Positions 17,568 through 24,989 of a stretch of DNA of 64,000 nt are shown in pieces (position 1 is the first letter of the stretch; every line of letters starts with the position of its first letter). Source of the stretch: a virus. The stretch spans positions 62,001 to 126,000 of the IMG/VR virus record IMGVR_UViG_3300042566_001780. One strand, 5' to 3'. The notes beneath the pieces are model-generated. The model searched no databases and was not told the DNA's origin. It was given only the letters and a program-made list of their open reading frames with translations. The translations under genes were made by a program, and so were the position numbers.

Positions 17568-18408
17568 TCTTATTGAAGCGGTGAAGTGGTTCAAAAATCA
17601 CTTCATTCATATTGATGCTAATCTTGTTACCATTAAGAATGGTAAGGTTAATGTTGCCCACAGCCTCGAAATTGGTGCACGCGGAATGGTTATGGACACT
17701 GTGAGTAAGCCACCATTCAAATTAGGGAAAGTTGAAGGTTCTTTTGCAATTGCTTCATACGAGTTTGAAGACCTCAAATCACTAATACCAGAAGAAATCA
17801 ATGGTCCGTTTAGCATTATCAGCCCAAGACTATCTCTAGATAATTTAGAAGGTTGTATTCCTAAGGGATGTACGTCTATCATTTTAAGATTTGCTCAGAT
17901 TGGAAATCTAAAAGGATGCCCAGATGAGTTGCGTGATAATTTTTCGATCTTCAAAACAATCATTGGGTCACTTGAAGGGTGTCCGCAATATGTCGACAAT
18001 TTCATCATTGATCATTGCATGTTAGACACTTTAGAAGGTTCTCCTAGAGAAGTTGGTTCTACGCTTCATGTTCAAAGCTCAAGATTGAAATCACTAAAAG
18101 GTTCCCCACGTGAAGTTGGCGGAGACTTTGACGTTAGGAGCAATGAATTAGTTGATCTTCGTGGAATGACGCGAAGAATTGGTGGAAGCATTTTGTGCAC
18201 CACTAACAACTTAAAAACTCTTGAAGGCGCCCCTAAGAAGGTTTATGGCAATTTCAATTGTATGAATAACCAATTGGAAAATTTAATTGGCGCGCCAGAA
18301 TATGTTGAGCGTGATTTCATGGCAATGTCTAATCCATGGATGAAATCTCATGAAGGCGCTCCTAGAGATGTTGGCGGAAGATTGCTTCTCCCAACCATCC
18401 AATTATGA
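17554..18408 (+). CDS. LRR-like repeat protein 4
   Basis: 284 residues. N-terminus MNNPDLIEAVKWFKNHF lacks the MKLLKQL leader of its paralogues, but residues ~90-280 show the same repeat (LKGSPREVGGDFDV, LEGAPKKVYGNFNC). Eight or nine repeats in all. It may be a cytoplasmic version if the leader in the others directs them into proheads; that is inference. Confidence 0.8.
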   Translation: MNNPDLIEAVKWFKNHFIHIDANLVTIKNGKVNVAHSLEIGARGMVMDTVSKPPFKLGKVEGSFAIASYEFEDLKSLIPEEINGPFSIISPRLSLDNLEGCIPKGCTSIILRFAQIGNLKGCPDELRDNFSIFKTIIGSLEGCPQYVDNFIIDHCMLDTLEGSPREVGSTLHVQSSRLKSLKGSPREVGGDFDVRSNELVDLRGMTRRIGGSILCTTNNLKTLEGAPKKVYGNFNCMNNQLENLIGAPEYVERDFMAMSNPWMKSHEGAPRDVGGRLLLPTIQL

Positions 18409-18983
18409 ACCCAACCATTGTCTACATTCCAGGATTCAATTCTACCACGGTAGCATTTTCGCACATTCGCGAAATGTTGCCTAGTCACAACATCATCTTG
18501 GCCAATTATGATACGCATCAGTCATTGAGAAAATCAATAGAAGCAGTCTCGGCATTAATTCCCAAAAAGACACCAGTTCATATAGTGTCTCATTCTCTCG
18601 GCGGAATTATTGCCTGTCATGTTGCTGCAGCAAATCAACATCAAATCCATAAGATCGTGTCAATAAGTACGCCTTTTGGCGGTTCAAAGGCTGCTTGGAT
18701 TATGAGGTGGATAATGCGTAGCCCAGTTATGGGTGACATTACTCCTGATTCTATTCATATTAGAACATTGAATCAGTTAGAATTGCCACCAGTGAAAAGC
18801 ATCATTTCCACAAATGGTTCTATCCCGATGGGATTCGAAAAGAATGATTCAGTCGTGACATTGAATTCACAACTTCATTTACAAAATAATGAGCGCTTTC
18901 TAGTGAAGGCAAATCATTTCGAAGTTTTGCAACATCCAAAAACCATCAAAATTATTCACGATCAAATTTGGGGCAAACTATGA
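18405..18983 (+). CDS. Alpha/beta hydrolase, lipase-like
   Basis: 192 residues. Strand IVYIPGFN, then nucleophile elbow SHSLGG with Ser64, Asp148 in EKNDSVV and His171 in ANHFEVL form a complete catalytic triad in the right order. It resembles compact lipases/esterases with no signal peptide. The substrate is unknown; acting on host lipid or acyl esters is possible. It is unusual in this setting among LRR proteins. Confidence 0.8.
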   Translation: MNPTIVYIPGFNSTTVAFSHIREMLPSHNIILANYDTHQSLRKSIEAVSALIPKKTPVHIVSHSLGGIIACHVAAANQHQIHKIVSISTPFGGSKAAWIMRWIMRSPVMGDITPDSIHIRTLNQLELPPVKSIISTNGSIPMGFEKNDSVVTLNSQLHLQNNERFLVKANHFEVLQHPKTIKIIHDQIWGKL

Positions 18984-19426
18984 GACTCTTCTTCATACCA
19001 TTTCCAGTCATTATGATCTTCACTAACAGATTTCTGTCTAATTGGATGGGAGCTCTTAGTTTTGGGCCGTTCATTCTAATGAGACCAAAGTACGAATCAG
19101 ATCGTGGATTGCACGTCCACGAACTTGAACACTCTAAGCACTGGTGGGCAACATTTCTAATAGGATTAGCTGCCTATTTGCTCACAAACCGAATCATCTT
19201 CCTATCACTTGGAATAGGAGCATATGGAATAGCCTACAAACTATCCAAGAAGTTTAGGCTCCTGGTTGAAGCCCACTGCTATCGTGAACAGATAGCACAT
19301 TACCCACCTGAGCGCAATGTCATGTGGGCAGCAAAACATCTAGCATCTAACTATAGCCTCGGAATCACCCAGGATGACGCCAGAGGAATCCTTAACATAG
19401 ATGCTGATGGGTACTACAGGCCTTAG
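18980..19426 (+). CDS. Membrane-associated protein with HExxH motif
   Basis: 148 residues. An N-terminal hydrophobic segment, then VHELEH (His47-Glu48...His51), a zinc metallopeptidase HExxH, followed by a hydrophobic segment (~57-85) and EAHCYREQ, which may supply a third ligand. Similar small phage proteins with HELVH near the membrane are common and uncharacterised. ATG 18980 chosen to give an ATGA overlap with the hydrolase. Confidence 0.65.
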   Translation: MRLFFIPFPVIMIFTNRFLSNWMGALSFGPFILMRPKYESDRGLHVHELEHSKHWWATFLIGLAAYLLTNRIIFLSLGIGAYGIAYKLSKKFRLLVEAHCYREQIAHYPPERNVMWAAKHLASNYSLGITQDDARGILNIDADGYYRP

Positions 19427-19746
19427 AATGGGATGTCGTCGTCCCATTCTGGAGGCAATGCCTTAGGCTCTGGTCCAACATAAGACGGATCATAGAAATT
19501 GTTAATGACGTCTTGATAATGCCCACGAAGACGTCGTTGATCATCTAAAAGAATGTTGATCTTTCCAATACACGAAAAATCGCCATCTGGCGGACCATAT
19601 ACAGTAATGCGACCATCACTGTACTTTCCATCCCAACAACCATTCACTACCCAAAAATCAAATTCCAATTTGCCATCATCAGTGAAATGCATTCCTTTGC
19701 ACTCTACCAATAATGATGGCTCATCATACCCCAAAATCAATCTCAT
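19423..19746 (-). CDS. Hypothetical protein
   Basis: 107 residues, beta-rich with acidic C-terminus ending DDDIPF. Last gene of a small minus-strand operon; starts in an ATGA overlap with the gene before it. No family recognised. Acidic C-terminal hydrophobic tips like this sometimes contact clamps or SSB, but that is only a possibility. Confidence 0.65.
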   Translation of the reverse strand: MRLILGYDEPSLLVECKGMHFTDDGKLEFDFWVVNGCWDGKYSDGRITVYGPPDGDFSCIGKINILLDDQRRLRGHYQDVINNFYDPSYVGPEPKALPPEWDDDIPF

Positions 19747-19991
19747 TGGTCAATCCCAAAATGTTGCTTGATGAGCTCTGCGCTACTCACTGAACCATTG
19801 TTGAAATGATCTGCGCCAGAAAATTGGTTCTTCATACAAATGTCAACACATTTTTGAATTAACAACTTTGAGTAGATCTCAAGTTCACGTGTATAGTCAC
19901 AAGACCAATCAATTGGAGTCCAAGGATCTTCATCTGGTTCAAATCGAACAAATCCTGCTTCTTGAGCAAGATCTTTCAAAACAGTTTTCAT
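19743..19991 (-). CDS. Small protein of the FAELIV/IKxHFG family
   Basis: 82 residues. It carries the family pattern: N-terminal helix with AQEAGF, a central LIQKCVDIC corresponding to FAELIVxEC, and the ending IKQHFGID. An outlying member of the family expanded at 30-38 kb. ATG at 19991 is chosen because GAGGAG sits 5 bases upstream. Confidence 0.75.
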   Translation of the reverse strand: MKTVLKDLAQEAGFVRFEPDEDPWTPIDWSCDYTRELEIYSKLLIQKCVDICMKNQFSGADHFNNGSVSSAELIKQHFGIDQ

Positions 19992-19993
19992 TT

Positions 19994-20225
19994 TCACTCC
20001 TCAATAACAGTGACTGTTTTGCGTGTCTTTCCGGATTGTTGATTGACAGATACGGAACTATTCGGGCATCGAATGACAATTAGACTGGAACCATTTGAAT
20101 CTCGCAGAGTGTAAGCTTTACAATCTTGGAGACCTTCGGGCCAAACTAGGTCAACTTTGGGTTTAGCCGAAGGGGGTGCATGCTACTAGCAAAGTAGCGA
20201 CTGTCAAAATTAAAAGAGTTTTCAT
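19994..20225 (-). pseudogene. Small lipoprotein gene with +1 frameshift in a C5 run
   Basis: ATG at 20225 (ATGA overlap with the upstream gene) opens MKTLLILTVATLLVAC, a signal peptide with lipobox LVAC, but stops five residues later. One base on, the next frame is open for about 55 residues (PSAKPKVDLVWPEG, LIVIRCPNSSVSVN) to TGA 19994-19996. The break lies at CCCCC (plus-strand GGGGG 20172-20176). Adding one base restores a secreted lipoprotein. Either a real mutation, a recoding site, or a homopolymer sequencing error. Confidence 0.6.
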
Positions 20226-20419
20226 TCAAGTCTTTCTGCAGAAAATTCACATCCGCATGGTGTGTTCAACATGTCAGCTAAGCTAGATTTTGGAGTAATC
20301 TTGTCTTCTTCTTTGCAAGTTTTGCAAATAAAACTATAGAGAAGACGACCCAGATCTTTTTCGTGTCCTACCACATCCCAACCAGGATCAGACATTTTCG
20401 AGAGTTCAAATTTCGCCAT
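20222..20419 (-). CDS. Hypothetical small Cys-containing protein
   Basis: 65 residues with CKTC and a later CGC, possibly a small zinc ribbon. It heads the minus-strand operon 20419 to 19423. No family recognised. Confidence 0.6.
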   Translation of the reverse strand: MAKFELSKMSDPGWDVVGHEKDLGRLLYSFICKTCKEEDKITPKSSLADMLNTPCGCEFSAERLE

Positions 20420-20444
20420 GATGAATTCTACACCTTTCTTGATC

Positions 20445-22013
20445 TTAGAGACGAACTAATTTGTGGTTGCCACAATCGAGCAACTTGATGAACTTGTTCC
20501 TACGCATGTTCTCATCTTCAGTGACATTTGGATCGAATGATTCTCCAAGCAATTCTGGAAGCTTGCTCTTCATCGATTCATAACGTGTCACGATCCCAAA
20601 TCTCGGATGGAACCAAGAATAGCCAGGTTGAGTTTGCTTGACGTGGTTGAATCCAGATGCCAAATAACCAGCACCATTTGAAAACCGAGCATCAGCATAA
20701 GTCAAAATTGGACCATCTACTAAGCTCATCAATTTGCTAACACCACCACGAACACTAACATTTTCTTTGAAGCACATCCTGAGCAGTTCAAGCCCTTCAA
20801 ATTTCTCGAACCTAGGTTTCCCAAAGGTGGCTACTCCAACTAATTCATTTTTGAAGAACAATCCCAACTTCAAACTAGATCGGCATGAACCTTGCAAATG
20901 GTAAGTTTCCAAAAAATCTGAACTAGTTTGAAGATCAATTTCTCTCACTTCACACTGTCTTGCATTCAACTTTCGTTCAGCTTTTCCCAACTTGGACCTA
21001 ATTATAGATTTGATAATGGATTGCTTTTCACTCCATTCATAATCCCAAATGTGAATGACTTGCACTCCTGCTTTTTCTGCCATTAATGATTTCTCAAGCA
21101 AGCCAATTTTGCCAGATTCATCATGATGCCAATAGACACCATTCATCTCTATTGCGATGTTTTTCTCGGGGATGACAATATCAAGTTCTTTTGGTGCTAT
21201 GATTTTTCGGTCATTTCTTAAACATTCAAAACCCAAAGAGCTAACAAAAGAAAATAGCTCTTTTTCAGGTTTAGATTGCCCGCAACATCCAGGGCATCTT
21301 AGCTTTTCAAATAATCCTAAATTGAACTCATGCCCACACTCATGCTTAACTTTAACAAAATCACTTGTTAAGTTGATAATGTCAAATTCTTGTTGAACTC
21401 GATTTATGAATTTTTGCAGTTGAATCTCATGTAATTTTGGCAACAAGATTGATGAGGACCAGGAGCAGGAGCTTTCTGCCCCGTACCGGCTCATCATAGT
21501 AGAACGCATTTTTGCATTTAGCTCAGCAGATTCGGTAGTGAAACCCCCAAACTTTTCTTGCATTGTAGAAGCAATTTGCTTTCTTATTGCTGCAACTTTT
21601 AGCGGGTGATCAACACCATAACGAGATAAGCATGTTTCTTTAGTCTTTGCTCTATGCAGTTCTGTCTTTGCAAAATTGTCTGCACCATACCGTGAAACCA
21701 TAGTAGAAGCTGATTTCTGCCTAACTTCCTCAACTGCCAATGTACTTCTCACCCCATAACGCTCTACACACGTAGATTCAATGGAGTTGAGTCTCTTCTC
21801 TTTCACCCTCTTCGAAGATGAAGCACACTCAGCAGAACAAAAATCCCGATAGCCTTTCATGAAGGAAAGAAAAGCCGTCTTCCTTCCACATTCACAAACT
21901 TTTTCTGAAATGCCGTTCAACGCAACATAAATGAGTTCAGAAACCGTGTCAAACTTTCCATGAACCTTCTCTAGTTCATTAATCAATTCTTTGTTTCTAG
22001 AAGCGGATGCCAT
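20445..22013 (-). CDS. Freestanding Vsr-like (EDxHD-type) homing endonuclease
   Basis: 522 residues. Residues ~95-190 have three tandem repeats built on SRYGVDHPLK/KTKETC, DNA-binding modules of homing enzymes. The nuclease core follows: SKPEKEL, RKIIAPKELDIVIP, IAIEMNGVYWHHD and IHIWDYEW, matching the Vsr-like/EDxHD fold. Residues ~345-500 are the same domain found at the N-terminus of the GIY-YIG enzyme at 11436 (RGGVSKLMS, LTYADARFSNG, PGYSWF). It lies just upstream of the terminase gene, its likely homing neighbourhood. Confidence 0.87.
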   Translation of the reverse strand: MASASRNKELINELEKVHGKFDTVSELIYVALNGISEKVCECGRKTAFLSFMKGYRDFCSAECASSSKRVKEKRLNSIESTCVERYGVRSTLAVEEVRQKSASTMVSRYGADNFAKTELHRAKTKETCLSRYGVDHPLKVAAIRKQIASTMQEKFGGFTTESAELNAKMRSTMMSRYGAESSCSWSSSILLPKLHEIQLQKFINRVQQEFDIINLTSDFVKVKHECGHEFNLGLFEKLRCPGCCGQSKPEKELFSFVSSLGFECLRNDRKIIAPKELDIVIPEKNIAIEMNGVYWHHDESGKIGLLEKSLMAEKAGVQVIHIWDYEWSEKQSIIKSIIRSKLGKAERKLNARQCEVREIDLQTSSDFLETYHLQGSCRSSLKLGLFFKNELVGVATFGKPRFEKFEGLELLRMCFKENVSVRGGVSKLMSLVDGPILTYADARFSNGAGYLASGFNHVKQTQPGYSWFHPRFGIVTRYESMKSKLPELLGESFDPNVTEDENMRRNKFIKLLDCGNHKLVRL

Positions 22014-22108
22014 CTTAGCATTGAAGACTCATCTTTGAATGCTGCATCTATTATGTTCTGTCTGTTCATTTTGATTTTAGCCAGTATTGAAATTGTATTT
22101 ATACCAGC

Positions 22109-22116
22109 TATAAATA
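22109..22116 (+). promoter_or_regulatory. Late promoter, T4 consensus TATAAATA
   Basis: Exact T4 late -10 octamer, extended to CTATAAATAG, 30 bases upstream of the first terminase ORF. Confidence 0.8.
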
Positions 22117-22146
22117 GATTATCATATCACCATTTGAAATGTAAAG

Positions 22147-22512
22147 ATGGCTAAAAATCCAGGTTTAAAACGCGCTCATGAAACCGATGAGTATACCCAA
22201 GAAATGATTATGGAATTACAGAAGTGTTCTGTAGATCCAATTTATTTCATGGAGAAATATGTAAAAGTGCAACACCCCGTAAAGGGATCTGTGCCATTTG
22301 TTCTTTATGACTACCAAAAAGAAATGGTAATGGGGATACATGAGAATAGATCTACAATTTTGCTCCTGAGTCGCCAACTGGGAAAGTGTTTTTTTGGGTC
22401 CACAAAACTGCTAAATATTGTTAAGCCAACGGGCTTTAAAAAATATTTACTTAAGTTATTGGACAAGGAAACATATGACAACTTATTTCGCCCAAGCTCT
22501 ACAGAAGAATAA
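22147..22512 (+). CDS. 17: Terminase large subunit gp17, N-terminal piece with N-intein
   Basis: 121 residues. Residues 1-80 are the start of the packaging ATPase (CSVDPIYFMEKYVKV, LYDYQKEMV) up to Walker A SRQLGK. Residue 81 is Cys, and 81-121 (CFFGSTKLL...) are the N-terminal fragment of an intein ending at TAA. The matching C-fragment is in the ORF starting 23548, in the same frame, after an intervening endonuclease gene. Trans-splicing would join Lys80 to Thr157 of that ORF, completing the P-loop GKT. This is not decay: the extein halves abut exactly at the conserved motif. Confidence 0.9.
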   Translation: MAKNPGLKRAHETDEYTQEMIMELQKCSVDPIYFMEKYVKVQHPVKGSVPFVLYDYQKEMVMGIHENRSTILLLSRQLGKCFFGSTKLLNIVKPTGFKKYLLKLLDKETYDNLFRPSSTEE

Positions 22513-24015
22513 AACCAAAACTCTTTTCACCAATTTGAATAAATGCCCAGTCTGCGAATCTACATTTTCAGATAATGAAGGTCATGGCAAATTTTGCTCT
22601 AAAGCGTGCTCTTCTAAAATAGAAAAGATGTGCATAATTTGCAATAAGAAAATTATTAGCAAAAAGCCTGACAAATTTTGCTCTAAGGCATGTCGTGATG
22701 TACCTGGCAAAATTAAACTAAACGAAAAGAGAAAAGCTGAAGGCGGAGTGCAATGTCTTATTTGCGGGGATTATGGTAAATCATTAGCATTACATCTTAA
22801 GAAACTCCATAACATTAGTGCTGAAGATTATCGAAATCAGTATGGTGGTAAAACAGTATGTGAATCTACTTCCACTAAGCTTTCTGAATTAACATCTGGA
22901 GAAAACAATCCATGGTATAACCACGGTGGTACTATTTCTCCATTCTCCAAGAACAACAAAAAGTTCATTGGTCTTTCTGAAGAAGAAAAACAGCAGAAGG
23001 TTAATGAAGCAGTTGATGCTTATATCAAAACTACCCCAAAAGAAAATCGTCCGATGAATGTTGAGTATTGGATCAAACGCGGTATGACTGAGGAAGAAGC
23101 AAAAGCACAAGTTTCTAAAAGACAAACTACTTTCAGCTTAGAGAAATGTATTGAGCGCTATGGTGAAGAAGCAGGTAAAGCTCGTTGGCAAGAACGGCAA
23201 GAAAAATGGCACAAAAATTATAAAAAGAGCAATTACAGCCAAGTCTCCCAAAGATTATTCTTTAACCTAGTTGAAGAATATCCTGATGCTATGTTTGCTG
23301 AGCACGGTTCTGAATTTGTCTTTAGGACCAAAACGGGATCAGTTTTCAAATTAGATTTTTGGGTACCATCTTCTAAACATTTGATTGAATTTGATGGTGA
23401 CTATTGGCATGGAAAACGAGATGCAATCGCAAACCCTAATAGGTCAGCTAATAGAGATAAACAAATTTTAGAAACAGATAGTGAAATAAAAATCTTACAC
23501 GTCAAAGAGCGCGATTTCTACAAGGATCCAGAAGGAACAATCCAAAAATGCAAAGACTTCTTAAAAACTTAAAGCAGCGTCTTATTGATTGGTGCTTGCA
23601 GAAACAAGAAATTACCATCAAAGAACTTTTTCAATCATCAAATCCTTACCAAGTTTCCATTGATGATCTTACTGGAAATTTGAAATTTGTCCAAGAAGGC
23701 CATACTGAACGGTTAGTCCAAACTCCAACAGGCTGGGCACCTATCAAACGAGTTCTCCAAACTGTGCCATATCAAGCATGGCAATTGCGTGTTGATAGTT
23801 TAGAACCATTGATTGCAGCAGATGAGCATATCATTATGACTGAATCTGGCGAAAAATGGATGAAGGACTTATCACCCGGAGATTTAGTTCATACTATTAA
23901 TGGACTAAAGCCCGTTGAATCTATTCAAAATTTGGATAGATATGAAACTATGTATGACTTGGAATTAGATGACGATGGTCACGTCTTCTACACCAATGGT
24001 ATTTTGAGCCATAAT
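22387..24015 (+). other. Split intein 1 of terminase (N- and C-fragments around an endonuclease gene)
   Basis: N-fragment 22387-22509: 41 residues beginning with Cys. C-fragment 23548-24015: 156 residues ending YTNGILSHN before Thr. The C-fragment contains DEHIIMTESGEKWMKDL (block F-like preparatory region) and the terminal HN needed for Asn cyclisation. The insertion lies inside Walker A, a well-known intein hotspot. The layout matches the published 'fractured gene' arrangement in which a split intein flanks a Vsr-like endonuclease gene. Confidence 0.88.
22475..23572 (+). CDS. Vsr-like homing endonuclease nested in split terminase intein
   Basis: 365 residues in a different frame from the inteins, overlapping the N-fragment end by 38 bases and the C-fragment start by 25. 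ATG 22475 follows AAGGAA. N-terminal FCSKAC zinc knuckles occur twice, then a Ros/MucR-like CLICGDYGKSLALHLKKLH, then GENNPWYNHGG (NUMOD3-like). A GMTEEEAKAQVSKRQTTFS motif is shared with the uvsX endonuclease. The nuclease core KLDFWVPSSKHLIEFDGDYWHG is Vsr-like. It probably propagates the intein into intein-less terminase genes. Confidence 0.88.
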   Translation: MTTYFAQALQKNKTKTLFTNLNKCPVCESTFSDNEGHGKFCSKACSSKIEKMCIICNKKIISKKPDKFCSKACRDVPGKIKLNEKRKAEGGVQCLICGDYGKSLALHLKKLHNISAEDYRNQYGGKTVCESTSTKLSELTSGENNPWYNHGGTISPFSKNNKKFIGLSEEEKQQKVNEAVDAYIKTTPKENRPMNVEYWIKRGMTEEEAKAQVSKRQTTFSLEKCIERYGEEAGKARWQERQEKWHKNYKKSNYSQVSQRLFFNLVEEYPDAMFAEHGSEFVFRTKTGSVFKLDFWVPSSKHLIEFDGDYWHGKRDAIANPNRSANRDKQILETDSEIKILHVKERDFYKDPEGTIQKCKDFLKT

Positions 24016-24642
24016 ACGACAGTAGCAGCCATGTATATTCTATGGTTTGCTACATTTCATGCGGCAAAAAGATGTGTCATTGCATCTAAAGCAATGAACC
24101 ATGCTGTGGAAATTATGTCTCGTATTAAATTTGCTTACGAGGAATTGCCGAGCTGGATTAAAAGTGGCTGTACCTTCTATAATAGAACTAGTATCGAATT
24201 TTCAAATAAATCTGTCATCGTTTCTGAGGCAACATCAGAGAAAACAGGTCGAGGTTCTTCGCCATCTATTATTTTCCTTGATGAGATTGCGTTTATTTCG
24301 CGCAGAATTCAAGAAGAAATGTGGAGTTCTTTAACTCCAGCATTAAGTACGGGCGGCAAATTTATTGTAACCTCTACACCTAATGGAGATTCTGATCTAT
24401 TTGCTACATTATGGCGTGGAGCAAATGCTGGTACAAATGGTTTTACGCCAATGCAGTTCTTATGGTGGCGCCATCCTGATCGAGATCAGGCTTATTATGA
24501 CGATATGGTTGGGAAACTCGGGCCGGTAAAATCCGCCCAAGAGTTAAACTGTGCCTCATATGACACTCTATTAGACACTTCTATAGGTAATTTAACTATT
24601 GAAGAGTTGTATACGCGGTTGTGCGGCAATCAGGGAGAGTAA
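23548..24642 (+). CDS. 17: Terminase large subunit gp17, middle piece with C-intein 1 and N-intein 2
   Basis: 364 residues in three parts: 1-156 C-fragment of intein 1; 157-334 terminase ATPase core (TTVAAMYILWFATFHA, Walker B IIFLDEIAF with Asp245-Glu246, coupling motif VTSTPNG); 335-364 N-fragment of intein 2, beginning CASYDTLLDT and ending at TAA. The middle extein is only 178 residues and needs splicing at both ends. The first ~50 residues precede recognisable intein sequence and may be a linker or leftover. ATG 23548 lies inside the endonuclease end. Confidence 0.88.
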   Translation: MQRLLKNLKQRLIDWCLQKQEITIKELFQSSNPYQVSIDDLTGNLKFVQEGHTERLVQTPTGWAPIKRVLQTVPYQAWQLRVDSLEPLIAADEHIIMTESGEKWMKDLSPGDLVHTINGLKPVESIQNLDRYETMYDLELDDDGHVFYTNGILSHNTTVAAMYILWFATFHAAKRCVIASKAMNHAVEIMSRIKFAYEELPSWIKSGCTFYNRTSIEFSNKSVIVSEATSEKTGRGSSPSIIFLDEIAFISRRIQEEMWSSLTPALSTGGKFIVTSTPNGDSDLFATLWRGANAGTNGFTPMQFLWWRHPDRDQAYYDDMVGKLGPVKSAQELNCASYDTLLDTSIGNLTIEELYTRLCGNQGE

Positions 24643-24989
24643 GTATGGCATCAAATCAAACAATTGCACTCAATTATGAAGGCGTTAAAGTTCTTACCCC
24701 AACTGGTTATCAGTATTTTACTGGTATAAGCAGATCCTGGCATGAAGAAATTATTGAGATAAAGACGGCAAATAGAAGTATTAAAGCCGGAGTAAAGCAT
24801 AAATTCTTAACTTTAGATGGTTGGGTCCAATCTAGAGATTTAAAAGTTGGCGATGCTTTAGTCAATAATCAATGTGAAGATGAATGCATTACTGAAATAA
24901 ACATCTTAGCTGAACCTCAGTGGATGTATGACTTATTAGATGTTGAGTCCGGTAATACATATGTAGCTAATGGGCTTATTTGTCATAAT
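24550..24989 (+). other. Split intein 2 of terminase (AceL-TerL-like)
   Basis: N-fragment 24550-24639, 30 residues (CASYDTLLDT...). C-fragment 24645-24989, 115 residues, ending TYVANGLICHN before Cys. Only TAA plus 2 bases separates the two ORFs and no endonuclease lies between. A very short N-fragment in TerL is the hallmark of the atypically split AceL-TerL inteins known from Antarctic lake metagenomes; the C-fragment resembles theirs in plan (start, VLTPTGYQYFTGI, NG..xHN end). Confidence 0.88.
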
